A stretch of 64,000 nucleotides of DNA. Source: Acanthopleura granulata (taxonomy: Eukaryota; Mollusca; Polyplacophora; Chitonida; Chitonidae). Made by a program: the position numbers and the translations under genes. The notes under the pieces are model-generated. The model was given only the letters and a program-made list of their open reading frames with translations, did no database searches and had not been told where the DNA came from. The stretch is from assembly GCA_016165875.1 (NCBI GenBank), contig JABBOT010000036.1, forward strand, positions 878,457 through 942,456, written 5' to 3'. Below, in pieces: positions 49,258 through 62,050 of this stretch; position 1 is the stretch's first letter, and each line of letters begins with the position of its first letter.

Positions 49258-49385
49258 TTTGTGTAAACAGAATATAGAGTGGTGCAAGCAGTCTGTTTGC
49301 TGCTGTAAACAGAATGGATGGTGCTGTAAACAGAGTGTATGGTGCTGTAAACAGGATGCATGGTGAATTAAACAGAGTGTATGGT
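49258..49385. repeat. 21-bp minisatellite, about 6 copies
   Basis: Unit 'tgtaaacagagtgtatggtg' plus one base. Because 21 is a multiple of 3, a minus frame (49416-49096) reads through it as a seven-residue repeat (HHTLCLQ-like). A second short array of about 20 bp ('gccttcatactcttcat' type, 3 copies) follows at 49427-49478. Confidence 0.9.
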
Positions 49386-49520
49386 GTGCGCGCAGTGTGC
49401 TGTGTGAAGCCTTCACTGTTTGAACTCGCCTTCATACTCTTCATACGCCTTCATACTCTTCACGCGCCTTCATATTCTGCGAGTCCTCAGAATTAACACA
49501 ATATATGTATATATCGGAAT

Positions 49521-49781
49521 GGGGCCTCCGTGGCTCAGTCGGTTAGCGTGCTATGGCAGCACAATGACCCCGAGGCCTCCCACCAATGTGGTCGCTGTGA
49601 GTTCAAGTCCAACTCATGCTGGCTTCCTCTCCGACCGTACGTGAGATGGTCTACCAGCAATATGCGGATGGTCGTGGTTTTCCTCCGGGCTCTGCCCGGT
49701 TTCCTACCACGATAATTCTGGCCGCCGTCGTATAAGTGAAATATTCCTGAGTACGGCGTAAAGCAACAATCAAATAAATAA
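49521..49781 (+). mobile_element. Full-length tRNA-derived SINE (family A), best-preserved copy
   Basis: Pol III A box 'tggctcagtcgg' at 49531 and B box 'gagttcaagtcc' near 49598 mark the tRNA-like head, followed by 'ctggcttcctctccgaccgt', 'ccggtttcctaccacgataa' and 'ggccgccgtcgtataagtga', and the tail 'gtaaagcaacaatcaaataa'. Near-identical direct repeats flank it (49507-49519 'gtatatatcggaa', 49782-49794 'gtatatatgggaa'). This is the reference for the truncated copies elsewhere in the window. Confidence 0.95.
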
Positions 49782-49794
49782 GTATATATGGGAA

Positions 49795-51220
49795 AATATA
49801 TTAACAATGTCAAACCGGTTTAATATTTACTTTCTGATTATGCATATGTTCGGAACAATTGAACAAAAGCCTATATTTCTTGACATATGTAAAATACATG
49901 TATATTGCACAAATGTAATATTCTTTAATGTGCAGATAAAAATTAAGTATACACATGAAAAAATGAAATTAACATACACTGTACGCACAAATGTATAGTG
50001 CATGTGAGAAATAAACCTGAATTGTACACATATTTTGATGACTTCTCCCTACCGTAAACCTCCATTATCGGACTGAGAACCGGTGTTGTTAACGGCATGA
50101 TGCATGGTGTCATTCTGGTTGATTCAATGAAGGTAAACGATGTCAAGCACGGAATTCCACAGATGTGGCCTTTTTGTGCAGAAATCCGGCTAAGGCAGCA
50201 ATAAAGTTGAGAATACTTGGGGTCATAAACGTCTAAGAGAAAATCTTTTTACTTGGACCAGCATTGGAAACCGTCATATTCTTGTATTCTTGTATTCTTG
50301 TAGCGTACTTGGGTTGAAATAAGCGGTGCCTGTCTGTTGTATTGATACTCTAGCAAATCTGGCAATATTATTTCAGGAGGGGGAAATCCTTATTTTTAAT
50401 TCATGCAGCAATTTTTTACATATGCAAAATAAAGAAAAATTTTCGAAAGTAGGAAAAAAAGTTGTGGACGTGTCCAAAACAGTTTTATACATGAACACGT
50501 AAAAAATTCCTCTATGAGCCTACACGTATGCGTGTAATTGAAGTGTATAAGTTTGCACATGTATAAAAGATTTGCATATTTCCACAAAAGTTACCCGCAT
50601 ATGTAAAAATACACCGAAGCTTTCAGAAGTGGGTTTGTGTACTAATAATTGTACTTGCTTGCAATTGTTTTAATATATGGAGAGAGAGTGGGGGGAGAGG
50701 AAGAGAGAGTGATAAAGAGAGAAAATAAATACCAAAATGCCTTGCTGTACTGAGGATTCATACAATGTCCTGAATCAAACCAGTCGTGCTCTCACTATGT
50801 ATTGGTACATGTGTGCTATTTAGGCCATCGGTGGTATTGGTCACTAGGAACGGGTCCATAGCACAGATTATTAAGTACCTGGGCATAGCTCATGAAATGT
50901 GTTCCTCTCGCTTCTGTGGACTTACCTGGTGTTAAGCCAAAATCATACTCCCTTATTTTTCACACTGATCTCATTCTGACAACAGCTCTTCAATGTAAGA
51001 GGTTCACCCCTTCACGGTGTCAAGCTGTTCCCTTTTTAATAACTAGGTCTGGATATTGCGCAATAGCCAAGGCAAACACAGACCAGGTAGTCCTGTCCTA
51101 CTTTTTTATTTAATAGCTGCCTTTTCTCATAAGTGATAACAACTATAAAGCTATCCTGTGCAAGAGAAAAGAAATCCCTTAACTAATTCACAGTACAACA
51201 TAAATTTGGAAAGAAAGTAG
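49795..51220. other. Non-coding stretch
   Basis: AT-rich. A GA-rich low-complexity patch lies at about 50680-50725. No exon or element is recognised. Confidence 0.5.
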
Positions 51221-51549
51221 TGAGTGAGTGCTTGAGGTTAACGTCGTACTTAACAGTGTTACGTTGAGGAGTTCTTCTGGTGTGTACTCATTGTGGCAGG
51301 GCGAGTCCATGCCGCCAAAGTGCTGTCGCCACTGGAACGTCATGCCAGACATGACACCCCAGCAAGTCAAATTATACTGACACCGGGTCGACCTGTCCTG
51401 TTTCCTTGCTTTAACCTCTCAATGCTAGGCGCCAAGCGAGGCAGCAACAAGTACCATTTTTAAAGACTTTGGGATGACGACCCAGACTTGAGCCTTGATC
51501 TCCAGGCCTCGAGGCGGACGCTCTAAGCACCAGACCACCGAGGCGCTCG
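51221..51549 (-). mobile_element. tRNA-derived SINE of a second family (family B), full length
   Basis: In minus orientation the head is at the right: 'gcctcggtggtctggtgctt' with 'aaggctcaagtctggg' as A- and B-box regions. The body has 'aaatggtacttgttgctgcc', 'gcttggcgcctagcattgag' and 'ggtcgacccggtgtcagtat', and the 3' end is 'acgacgttaacctcaagcac'. It is flanked by 'gaaagaaagta' (51209-51219) and 'gagagaaagta' (51549-51559). From memory this family is common in bivalve and gastropod genomes. Confidence 0.88.
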
Positions 51550-51559
51550 GAGAGAAAGT

Positions 51560-54204
51560 AATCAGTTTTTGAGTACAAATAATGTAGAGATTTGTTTTAA
51601 AATATATTTATTTTCACTTGATTACACTGTTAGACATTATGTCCTAGAAAGAATATACAATTTTCTTAAAAAAAATAAAACGTATTTTGTTAATTGAGAA
51701 ATTATGTTAGTATTGAGGCAGAGAGGATATTTTTTACAGAATTTTACACACGGAATGGTGCACAGTGTTTGTATATTCATAGTTTCGAACATTCAGGTTG
51801 CTCACAGAGAGCAAGCGGTAATAAAACACTTCAAGCTAAGTGAGCGAAATTCTTATTTTTGCACATTCATAGAGTCTGAAGTTCTACATGGCATTATAAA
51901 CATCATATTTGAAGGCTAGACACACTGTGAGTACTTTTCCAGAAAGAGTTTCTTAGTTAAAAGCTTTGCTTTACAATTCTTTTTATTTCATTCGTAAAGT
52001 CTTATTGAGGGCCTATGTACATAAACTGGTTTAAACTGTTTTAGATACTCAGAACTCTCCTCACGTGACGACAGAGAGGGCTAATGATTGGCCAGAGAGC
52101 AAAACCATGAATATATTATATACTTACTTTTTAAATGTGTGACAAAAAGACTATAATTAGTCCCCCCCATACAATATTACATGTGATGTAATGTGCACAT
52201 ATAAAAAAGAATCCTGCATTAAAAATTTCTTTTTTTCAAAAGTGACATCGAAACGAAACACAAAAGCTTTGATCAAAACGATTGATGTTGTTGAACTACG
52301 TACTCATATGCAAATTTCATGGTAGTACAAAATTTATTCCGATAATAACTTACCATGAACAACACACCTTCGTCCTGACGACTGTTTACCACCTTCTCTT
52401 CTGCTTCCGGGTGTATGTCGACTGGGGTGTCTTAATGGATGGAAATCTCCACCGGTATTCGATTTACATATGACGTAGACCTATGCACGCCTGACATGTC
52501 ACTAAATCAGTGACAGCAGATATTTTGAAATGGACCCAAAATAGCATTGACATAGCATTGAAGCTTGAACTCACTGATTAGGCCTATATCCTGGAGTAAA
52601 CCATATAGCCATTTGCCATGGAAACTCCTATCCTGCAGACGAGTTTGCCTCAAAGGAAAAGTCAAAAATTCAGGTACACATGTGAATTGCACGACAAAAA
52701 CAACAAATGTTTCTGTCTATGAGAGGTTGGCTTCTGTGTCACCGTAGGTGTGTGATACAGCAAGATCTTGCTTCTGTCCAAAGGAAGGTAGGTTGCACGT
52801 GAGCATGTACATAAACTGATTTAATTGTGTAATTAAATGCCAAACATACAACAGTCCTTACTTTTTAAGTTTCTTACTTTTTAAGGTTTACACAGTCAAA
52901 AATCACAGCCTTAAGGCTAACCCTATAATTGTGATAGGTTTACACTAAACATGTGATTTGTTAGGCTGTGGTTGCTGTCACTTGGCAGAGTAACGTCGGG
53001 TCATTGAAGAATCTGCTGGCTTTTCACCATATAGATCTGAATAGTAGGTGAGCATCTGTCTTAAAACAAAAGCATCAGTCCGGCATTTGCAACTTCCCTT
53101 TTCTTTGAAAATATTAAAGATTACACCACTGAGCAGCCAAAGGTTAAGACCGCTGTTAAATGTTTTATTACAACGTTTAACATAGTTGTGCAGAAAACCA
53201 TTATTTATTGTCCAAAATATTAAAATCATAAAAAATTTAGCAAATTTAAAATTTTCATAGAAAAATAAAGTGACTATTTAGTGAGGAATGAGCTATGAGG
53301 TAACCATTTATATGTGTTTGGAGGGAGTGGGTTAATCAGTTTTTGAGTTATATACTGTTTGGTATCCAAATTATTTCGGTACATTTGCTTACTTCTGTAA
53401 TATATTCAGAACCTAGCTACGTATGGACACTTGTTTTGTTGTTGTTGCATTTAACAGCCCATCAGGCCCATCCCTACATGGATTTGAACCCATGACGTCG
53501 CTCTTGAAACATCTGACACTGACAGAGGTCTCATTATATGTGGACCTTCATACACTGTTGAAATATGTAGTCACAGTAAATTTGTTTATCTCTCTTAGAA
53601 TATCTCCTATGTTTTCAGTTAAGCATGCACCTCATAATTGTGCTTAATTGAATCTGACCAAAGCATTTCGGGTGAGATTTCATGTCATGAGAAACTGGGC
53701 TGGCTATTTTGGAGCGAGTGCAATAAAACAGGCTCTTGTACAAGCCAACAAAATTGCCTCAATAAATAATCCCTTATCGTTTGGGTAGAACTCCATGTGA
53801 TAAAAAGCCCTTATATGGTTACTTTGGGTCGACAACAGGAAAAGAGGCCCTTGTGAGAGCCAATTGGCCTCAAGAAATCGACCCAAGCATTTTAGGTCGA
53901 TTTGACACGGCAACCCAGGCAACATGCCATAAGGTGAGACCAAAAATTGGATCGATTAAGTCGAGCCCCAAAAAATGGTTAGGATTTTTGGGCGCACATG
54001 GCAGTTGACTTTACTTCTTGGGTTCAGGGTGACCCAAACATTGCAACAATTAAATATTTGATTAATTAATCTTGGAGTATTTTATCAATTTGACAACAAT
54101 TTTCAAGCAATAAATCATTCTCAAGAAGGATTTGTCGCTCCACTTCAACAAAACAGGGGAAACAATCATAATTTTGGCGTTTGTGCAAAACTGATTTATT
54201 GATT
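51560..54204. other. Non-coding stretch with one SINE remnant
   Basis: At about 53440-53540 (minus) 'atgggttcaaatccatgtag' looks like a Pol III B box, and the surrounding 100 bp may be the head of a third SINE type. Short blocks at 53720-53760 and 53845-53875 ('aggctcttgtacaagccaac' and 'aggcccttgtgagagccaat') are diverged copies of each other. No exon is supported. Confidence 0.4.
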
Positions 54205-54475
54205 GATTTGTTTACTTATTTGATTGGTGTTTGACCTCGTACTCAGTTATATATCACTTATACAAGTACGACGGCAGCCAGCATGATGGTGAGACTGGAG
54301 AGCAACTGAGCATCAGCTGGGCTTGAATCCAAAGCAGGTATAAATATGAAGACACAAGCAGACTCTTGTGTAGGATATTTACTGTACTGCTGGGAATTTC
54401 TTTTGGCTCGAGAGCGTTTGCGGGACTACACTGCAGTGCGGCGTGAAGCACCAATCTAATAAATCAAATAATTTT
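54205..54475. mobile_element. Two family A SINE 3' ends facing away from each other
   Basis: The left part (54205-54295) is a minus-orientation SINE 3' end ('acttatttgattggtgtttg', 'gacggcagccagcatgatgg'). The right part (about 54415-54475) is a plus-orientation 3' end ('gtgcggcgtgaagcaccaat', 'ctaataaatcaaataa'). The middle is a shortened, rearranged body, so two copies seem to be fused head to head. Confidence 0.65.
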
Positions 54476-56175
54476 TCACGAAATATGCGTCATTTGTTTA
54501 TAATAAAATTCTTGAATTTAAAGATCCCTGGGAGGCAAAAAAGGAAATCCAATCTGTTTGATATTAGTAGACACGGTAGCCAACATTTCTCTGGTTTCAA
54601 GACTTACCAGCTGGCCCTGGCTGATAGGATCATCAAAGAGAGGCGAAAAACATATTCGAGGATGTGCGCCATTACTGCTCATGGACGTCCCATGGAAATG
54701 GACATGTGTTACATCATAGTCTACTCGATACAATGGCCATAAACATCCATAGTGTAATACTTGTACATGTTACAAAAAGTCTGTGATAATTACCCGTAAT
54801 CCGCATTTCTGTCAAGGATTATTAGAATAACTATTGTTTTTGTCAGGATTATTACTATTCTCAGCAAATTTGTCAGGAATATTTTTTAAGAAAGCGGCAA
54901 ATGACAGTATTTTAAAACGTTAATATGTTTTAGGTAAGGGACTGAAGGATTGGATTTTTTGCAAAACGAAAACGAAAATCGTCTTAGCCAGAACGACTGA
55001 TGCGATTGAGCTAAAATTTAAACCTTAGTTGCACAAAGCCTGACATTGATCGGTTTGACAACTTTCTCAGTTAAGAATTCTACAAGGTCGCTACATAATG
55101 CCATGTGAACATCCTTTTTTTCTAAACACTTTCTACACTGTAGAATTTTTTGTACAAAATAATCCTATTTGACGCAGTTTTTGACGCTGAATCGAAATAT
55201 ACAAATTTTTGAAAACCAACAGAGACCTCCCCAAAACCAGAAGAGGCTATATGTCCTTTAGCAATTAATCTGGAGGCAGTCTTTAGCCCGAACATCATCA
55301 TAAGGCAAGGGGACAAAATGTACATAACGAGGCGACAACAGATGTCCAACCATCAAAACCAATCGATATTTACGGATTACGTCTACAAGGAAGCATACAG
55401 TTTACTACGGGACTGACGACTGATCAAAGCAGCACAAATCTGACCATTGCAGCGATGCAACAACAACAACCCACTGTCGAATCCGGAGCTGCCTCAATCC
55501 CTGAAATAAGACACACCCGGGCTGAATCCCTGAAAGCACTGCACAAGGTGGATAATATCAGTGGCCTATGTAAATGTTTTGCACTCAGCTACATGCCAGC
55601 TGAGGTGCCAAGTTAGAACAGATCGAAGCCAACGTTACTACGTAGAAAGAGTGAGTCAGATGGGTGGAGAACTCACTTGCGTCCACTAATCACGATATAG
55701 CTCTAATTAGACAGGAAGAAATTCCTAGCATCAAAAATGCTATCGAATCTGAGGCGGATGAAAGATTAAAATTAGCTTTATGGAGTCGAAAATGGAAACT
55801 TATCAGAAAAACGTGTACCCGGTGAAACATATGAATCAGTGACACAAACAGATAAACTTGTACGAAATTCTTTTGATGAGAAGTTAAGATTGCCACGTGT
55901 TCAGTGTAAGACCTGTGTGTGCGGTGAATTACTACCACCGGACTGTCTCACGGTAATCTGGGCAAGTGTGTGCGCTAACAAATCCTTTGTAGAATCAGCT
56001 TGAAAGAAACAAAACCAACTCACTGAAAATACCTTGCAGTTAAATACAGGTTTATTGATAGAAAGGAAAGAGAAGGAAAGAAGGGGACAGGTAGAAAGAA
56101 TGCTCAATCTCCACACGCCAGTTTGAGTGACCTAAACTGTGGTAAGGGTCTTGCGTGCTGTGGACATCCGAGTCA
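54476..56175. other. Stretch without a recognised gene
   Basis: Around 55440-55760 a plus-strand frame with two stops (from MQQQQPTVESGAASIPEI) has protein-like composition and could be a decayed element ORF, but no motif is recognised. The remainder is AT-rich. Confidence 0.35.
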
Positions 56176-56259
56176 ACCTAAATACAGAGGATGGTGGTTG
56201 GAATAAAGGTTGCTGTGGAAGTGCACTTCTTAACTCTTCGGATGCCCAGGGAGAAAGAG
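56176..56259. repeat. 84-bp direct repeat, left copy
   Basis: Identical at 80 of 84 bases to 58004-58087 in the same orientation. It starts 'acctaaatacagaggat' and ends 'gatgcccagggagaaagag'. The sequences outside both copies are unrelated. Confidence 0.95.
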
Positions 56260-58003
56260 CGCGCGGTTTTAAACGCGTGTAAACATATTAAAACAAAACA
56301 AGCTTCAGAAGAGATGCATCACTTACAAAATCAAATAACATAAGCGGAAAATAACACAGTGAGCAATGCACATGGTTATCCCTAACCTCACAAATAAAGT
56401 ATAACCAGGCAAAGGGTGATTGGACTTAACAGCTGACCGACATTTGCTTTGTACTGGTAAACAACTGCGACAACACCGAATTGCAAACAGCTGAACTATA
56501 CATGGCTGAACTGCAACGTCACAAAACAACGGGCCCGCGTCACCCGGATCAAAAGCGGTATAAACAATTAGCATCACCAACACTGGCCAGTGTTGCAAAA
56601 TATATATGCTATTATACCAAGATTACAACCAAGAGATGGTTGCACAGTACTATTTGTCCCTTCATAGACAATTTAGGTAGCATATGTCAACAGCGCCTCG
56701 TCCAATCATGCATATAGTAAGTACATACATATACTTACAGAATATATACAATTGAGGATAGTCACTACACACAACATAACAAACATGTATACCAGAGACA
56801 TGCTATTGTATATTAATGTGGAACTTAAACCCTCAAAGAAACAACATGCATTTACACGAGGAGAATATCTATAAAAGTTATGTCCTACATGTGAATGACA
56901 AACAAATCCCTAACAATATGTGACAAGTGAAGGCAAATGCAATGAATTTATGTCTCGTCTTAAGTGTGTGAGTATGTATGAACAACTGAGCACATGTGGA
57001 ACATGACTAATACATATAACACTAGCGTGGACAAATAAATGTTGTAAATATGAAAATCTCAAGATATATTGAACAGTGTGCATGACTAGAGCCATCATAT
57101 ATATCATCTAAGGCAGCTTGGCCACATGGGATCAACATGCTAACAACTTAGAAAAATTGGACGAGACCAATTTCATCAAATCAAGGCTAAAAATCATTAC
57201 AAAGTAATCAAGAATTTATCCGCATTACTGCCAATGATAAATCAGGGTATTGATATGTAAAGGCAAAATAATAAACTTCCAATGTGATAATGTAGACATT
57301 TGACAGCTGTTTGTTTACACTCAATGGGGGCAGCCATTTTGTCATGTGACCCAAACAGCTCAGAGAGAGGCTCTGAGCCAGGCCCTGTTCACAGTCCTAG
57401 AGTTAATTACTGCCAGATGTGGGACGGAAAATTACCCTTTGACCCATGCCTGAACTAAAGGTTAGATTATAGGCCTATATGACCACATGTAGCTGCACAC
57501 AAAGACTTCATGGTTTTGCAACTAATTTCCGAAAGCACACTAAGGGCTACAGATTGCTTTACAACTGCAGTACATGTAAACTTCCACAAATAATACCAGG
57601 AGACCAGCTGTGGAGTAACAGAGTAATACTCTCTGTTTTTCTAACAAATGTCCAAGTGCAAAGAATCCTAAACTGAGTCGGTTAAGTGAGCATCACTTGA
57701 ACAGTATAAATAACTGCTAGGGCATTCATTTACACAAGAGATTTGGAGCAAAGGGGAGATATATATATATATGTACCCACTTGCTGCACACAAATACTGA
57801 AAAACTAAAGAACTGCTAGGGCATTCATTTACACAAGAGATTTGGAGCAAAGGGGAGATATATTTATACATGTACCCACTTGCTGCACACAAATACTCAA
57901 AATACACATATAGTGATCCCACATGGCTCAAGCTTTTCAACAAATAACATAAACTCTATCTTCCAGTCATACTAACATTCTGAGGCCTCCAGGGCTAGTT
58001 CTT
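56260..58003. other. Sequence between the 84-bp direct repeats
   Basis: 1,744 bp with no long open frame and no recognised domain. It contains a 99-bp tandem duplication at 57712-57905. The arrangement would fit a small non-autonomous element with terminal direct repeats, or a repeat family inserted twice. Confidence 0.4.
57712..57905. repeat. 99-bp tandem duplication, 2 copies
   Basis: Copies at 57712-57810 and 57811-57905 share 'gggcattcatttacacaaga', 'gatttggagcaaaggggaga' and 'tgtacccacttgctgcacac' almost without change, so the duplication is recent. A TA run differs between them. Confidence 0.95.
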
Positions 58004-58087
58004 ACCTAAATACAGAGGATAATGGTTGGAATAAAGGTTGCTATGGAAATGCACTTCTTAACTCTTCGGATGCCCAGGGAGAAAGAG
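58004..58087. repeat. 84-bp direct repeat, right copy
   Basis: It is the second copy of 56176-56259, differing at four positions. It is followed by GC-richer sequence (58090-58560) unlike its surroundings, which may belong to the same unknown element. Confidence 0.95.
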
Positions 58088-59364
58088 GCAGACCTTTGTC
58101 TCTAACCCCTCAGGAAACCGGACCGGTAGGGCAATAAATCTCATCCCCCTTCTCTCTGGGTGGGGTGGGAGCAAGGAGTGTCCACCAGCGCAAAATTTAC
58201 GGCCTTAGTGAACATCCAGCCACTCCCACACACTGTCCCCACAGGGGTGTAGAGCGGCCAGAGTTGCTACTGGAGTTTACATCAGGTTGACAGCTTTCTA
58301 TTTCAAGGTGCACATCGTCTACCCGGGAGCCCAGCGGATTGCAAAAACATCATGGTTTCCTAAGACCATATTACAGGAGATTTGATCCCTGAAGCTGCTC
58401 GAAAACTACCTCGGGGATCTGGTTACAGCGCTCTGCCAAATCTCCCACCAGGTTTAACCCAGAAACGCTATGACCGAGTACAAAAACAAAAGCAACTAGC
58501 ACGAGAGGAGCAAGCCAAGAGAAGGCTGGTATGTCTTCGGCGCCCACATTTCTCGCTATGAAACCAAAACGAAGGAGAGTCAGTTACACAATTACACCTA
58601 CAACACTGTTCCTAATGACAGTGGTAAATAGCACACAACTCCCCATCAACCAGTGTATGCTCAGCACACTAACAATAAGTGCACGTTTTCATTACACTAT
58701 GATCATCCTAGACCTACAGTAATTTCTTAAACGGGGCAGTGTAAACGTCAGTAGCCTACTGATCTGACTCAGCCGGCCTTGTGCCCCTTTGTTACATAAG
58801 CACTGTGACAGAGCTCAGTGGCCTGAGCACCTACTAAATTGTCTCTCTTTATAACTATCAGTCAATAGCTCTGTTTTTTCTTCGTTTTTTTTTTTCATTT
58901 GCTTTTCTTTTGGTCTGGTTTGGGGTGAGGGAAGGACAGTGACAACCCTCAGTGAATGTTAATAACATAAGCAGACATCCCAAGCATACCTCGATTTTAT
59001 GTGTGAAGTATATGTGTATGTATATGTCTGTGTATATACTCGAGTTATTGTCACTCTAAATACGTGGGAGCTTATAATTTATACGTACACCGCCATACCG
59101 ACAATATGATCTGGTTTTTTCATCTCAATTGTACAATCACAACACTCCAAGTCACCTCGGAAAAGTGTCTTAGCTTCCTAGCGATATGTCTATGTTGTAT
59201 ACACACAAAGAACAGCAGAGACGCTCCTCCCACCTGACATCACACAGGCATGTGTGACAAGGCAAGAGATTTCCTCGAAATGTAGGGTACAGCTCTAGCT
59301 ATAGATATGATACTATACCATTTCACACTCTCTTGCCCGACTGTTTGTGGGACATTTCTTTCCC
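58088..59364. other. Non-coding stretch, first third GC-richer
   Basis: The part 58090-58560 is less AT-rich than its neighbours and may be mobile-element derived. A pyrimidine-rich patch lies at about 58870-58910. No exon is supported. Confidence 0.4.
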
Positions 59365-59445
59365 TCAATCCGTGAAGCTAATGCTCGCCGCATAAGTGAA
59401 GCCTTCTTGATTATGGCGTTAAGCAACAATCAAATAACATAAATA
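59365..59445 (+). mobile_element. Family A SINE, 3' fragment
   Basis: 'gctaatgctcgccgcataag', 'tgaagccttcttgattatgg' and the tail 'gcaacaatcaaataacataa' match the last 80 bp of the SINE. Confidence 0.75.
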
Positions 59446-61805
59446 TAACAAATGTTTTAAATATATAAATGTTTTATTGATGCTAACATCAAACTGAGAG
59501 GGAAAGCACTGTATGTTGGTAAAACACGACTGCAGGGACTAGGAAGTATCTAACGCTTAACCTCTATATATAATAATCTTTGGTTCAGCCCTCTAGAGAT
59601 AATGGTAAATGTAATTACATTATACAAGTATAAATTAAAGTGGTAGCGGTTTTCGGGTCATAGCAGAGTACGCTGTTTAAATTCTAATGGAAATGTACCA
59701 TGAGGCAGACTTCTGTATTCACCTTAATTCCAGCAATTCCATGATTTTATAATCAGCATGGTTGTCTTTGCCAGCATTTTCGCCTAAACCTTCACAGGAG
59801 TAGGCCGGGTGATTCAGAAAAAATACCAAAAAAATAACCCCACTGGCCCACTGGAAGGTACAGTGGTACAAACTGCCTCAATTCTCAAAGCTCCAAACAT
59901 AGGTTACAATAACGGAGTGGTGTCGTGTCCAATAAGTCAAGACAGCTGTAACGTCCAACAAGTAGCCCGCCTTCTTCATTTTGTTTAAATTAGACTTTTT
60001 AAAATTTCACAGTTCACTTTCTCTTCTGAATCAGTTGCCGTGCATGTAGCAGTTTGAACGCACAGAGCTACAGCACAGGTGGTCTATAAAGTGGTGTGTA
60101 CACACGTATGTTTAGTGGCTATAGTTAGGACATGTACATGTGCAGTTTGTACTGTATGTCAGCTTACAGAAATAACTGTATCAGTGCTAGCAGGGTTTAC
60201 ACTTGCGAGTTACAACAACACCGCTGTTATAATATACCATAACCTTTGTGATTATACACGTCAGTAACGGTGACTTGATTCTTTAATTTTTTTATTGTAA
60301 GCCGTTGGTGCCACCATATTTCTACTATCGACCAAGTACGTTGGTCTTTTCATAATACACTTTTATTATTATGCACTGTACGGAAGTTATACGGCTTCCT
60401 CTGCTCTTCACTCCACATGTGCAGAACTGTCAAATTGTCTAGCAGCCATGACTCTAGCCAACAAGGCGATAAAAACCCCGCTCTGAGTGGTTTCACACTA
60501 TGCTTGGCTTGCGTGCGACCAATCAGAGCATAGCTTTTCGCTGTGACCTGTCACAGGATTTGACCGACTTAGAAAAAAACTACAAACTTAAGGGCTTCGG
60601 GCTTCATGTAACCAGGACGAAGCATGTTTGTTTGTCCTACGTAAAGCTGAGTGTGTCAGCTTTCGAACGAACGTCGTTTGGTCGAAATTGGACTATGATT
60701 TCGTGAGTTATATCCAGTTATGCAAAGTTAGGTGTTATGTCCCAGACATTGAAGCTGCGTGTATGAACTAATATTGCGCTATCTTGCTTTTATTCCTTGA
60801 TATTTGAAATGTAAATAATTGTGTTTGTATCCCTTCTGACCAAATTTTGCCTATTTGCTGATTCATTTGGATTGTAGTAAATGTTATTTCAGTTCAAGAT
60901 TGTCAATTTATCATCTTAGTGGTGAGCAACACATCTGATGGTTTGGGGAAATGCGTTATGACGTAACGTATATTGTCTTCTGAAGTCCAAAGCTTGGATG
61001 ACATCTGGAAGGGAAGAGCTGTTGTCGTAAGGGGAGACAGATTTGTTTTTGAAAACCTCATTAGAATGCTCTGCTCGAAATAGCTCACTGTAATGTGCCA
61101 CATAAGCCAGTATAATACGTGTCATCCTTCCTCAGTCAGGCGCATTCTTTTGGCTACTTATACTGATGACGCCTTGTGCACCATGGATTTGGGGATGTTT
61201 TGACAGGTGTTTCTTGTCAGCTCCGTCAAGTTATTTGTTGTCGCCCCGGTCAGACTCACCAAGTTATTTGTAGTTCGCCCCGAAATAATTATTTGTAGTG
61301 ATACTGGTCAATACGACCATAACTATTTTGGTCGAAGATAGGCTTGGTCTACTCGACCAAAAAATCTCAGTCGAGGAAGAGACCATCAAACTTTCGGTCG
61401 ATGACATCTATACCGAGATTGCTCGGTCTACAGCTATCAAGCTTTAGAGTGTCGTTTTGACCAAGTCCTTCTCATAGTGTACTGCTACATTTTTTGTCCA
61501 GTTTCAACGAAACTTGTTCAAGGGTAGACTACATCATAGTACACGTACATCACGTGCAATATCGACTTTCAATTTACATTATCAGTTGTCAGTTTGTCTG
61601 TTCATCGATCATATGTTAACATTTCTTTCAAAATGCTGTTTCTGTTACAGTTTTTGTCTAATTTCAGGAAAAGCTGAGAGAAGAAAACACTAAATCAATA
61701 TATATTATTCTCTCTATCGATTTTTGATTTCAAGGGTCTGTTTACTGTCTGTCTGATCAAGTAGATCTTAACACCTGCTGCAATTCCTAAACATTTTGCG
61801 CTATT
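59446..61805. other. Stretch without a recognised gene
   Basis: No supported exon. At 61200-61275 'caagttatttgt' recurs with variants, and 61300-61440 is rich in 'ggtcga' and its complement. Frames at 60079-60267, 60500-60706 and 60903-61125 have no recognised domain. Confidence 0.45.
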
Positions 61806-62050
61806 TCAATTTATTTATTTGTTTGATCGGTGTTTTACGCCGTGCTTAAGGGTATTTCACTTATACGACGGCGGCCGAAATTATAGTGTGAGGAAACCGG
61901 CCAGAGAAAACCCACGACCATCAGCAGGTAGCTGACAAACCTACCCACGTACGGCCGGAGAGAAAGCCAGCATGAGCTGAACTTGAACTCATAGCGACCA
62001 CATTGGTGAGAGCCACGAAACTAAACCCGGCGAACCCAACACAGGACACA
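61806..62050 (-). mobile_element. tRNA-derived SINE (family A), minus orientation, near full length
   Basis: It begins with the tail 'atttatttatttgtttgatc', then 'gtgttttacgccgtgcttaa', 'cacttatacgacggcggccg', 'gtacggccggagagaaagcc' and the B-box region 'ctgaacttgaactcatag'. The head at the right end is decayed. Confidence 0.88.

Noticed and set aside
49521..49600. Possible functional tRNA gene
   Set aside because: The Pol III boxes belong to a full-length SINE with target-site duplication and a SINE body downstream.
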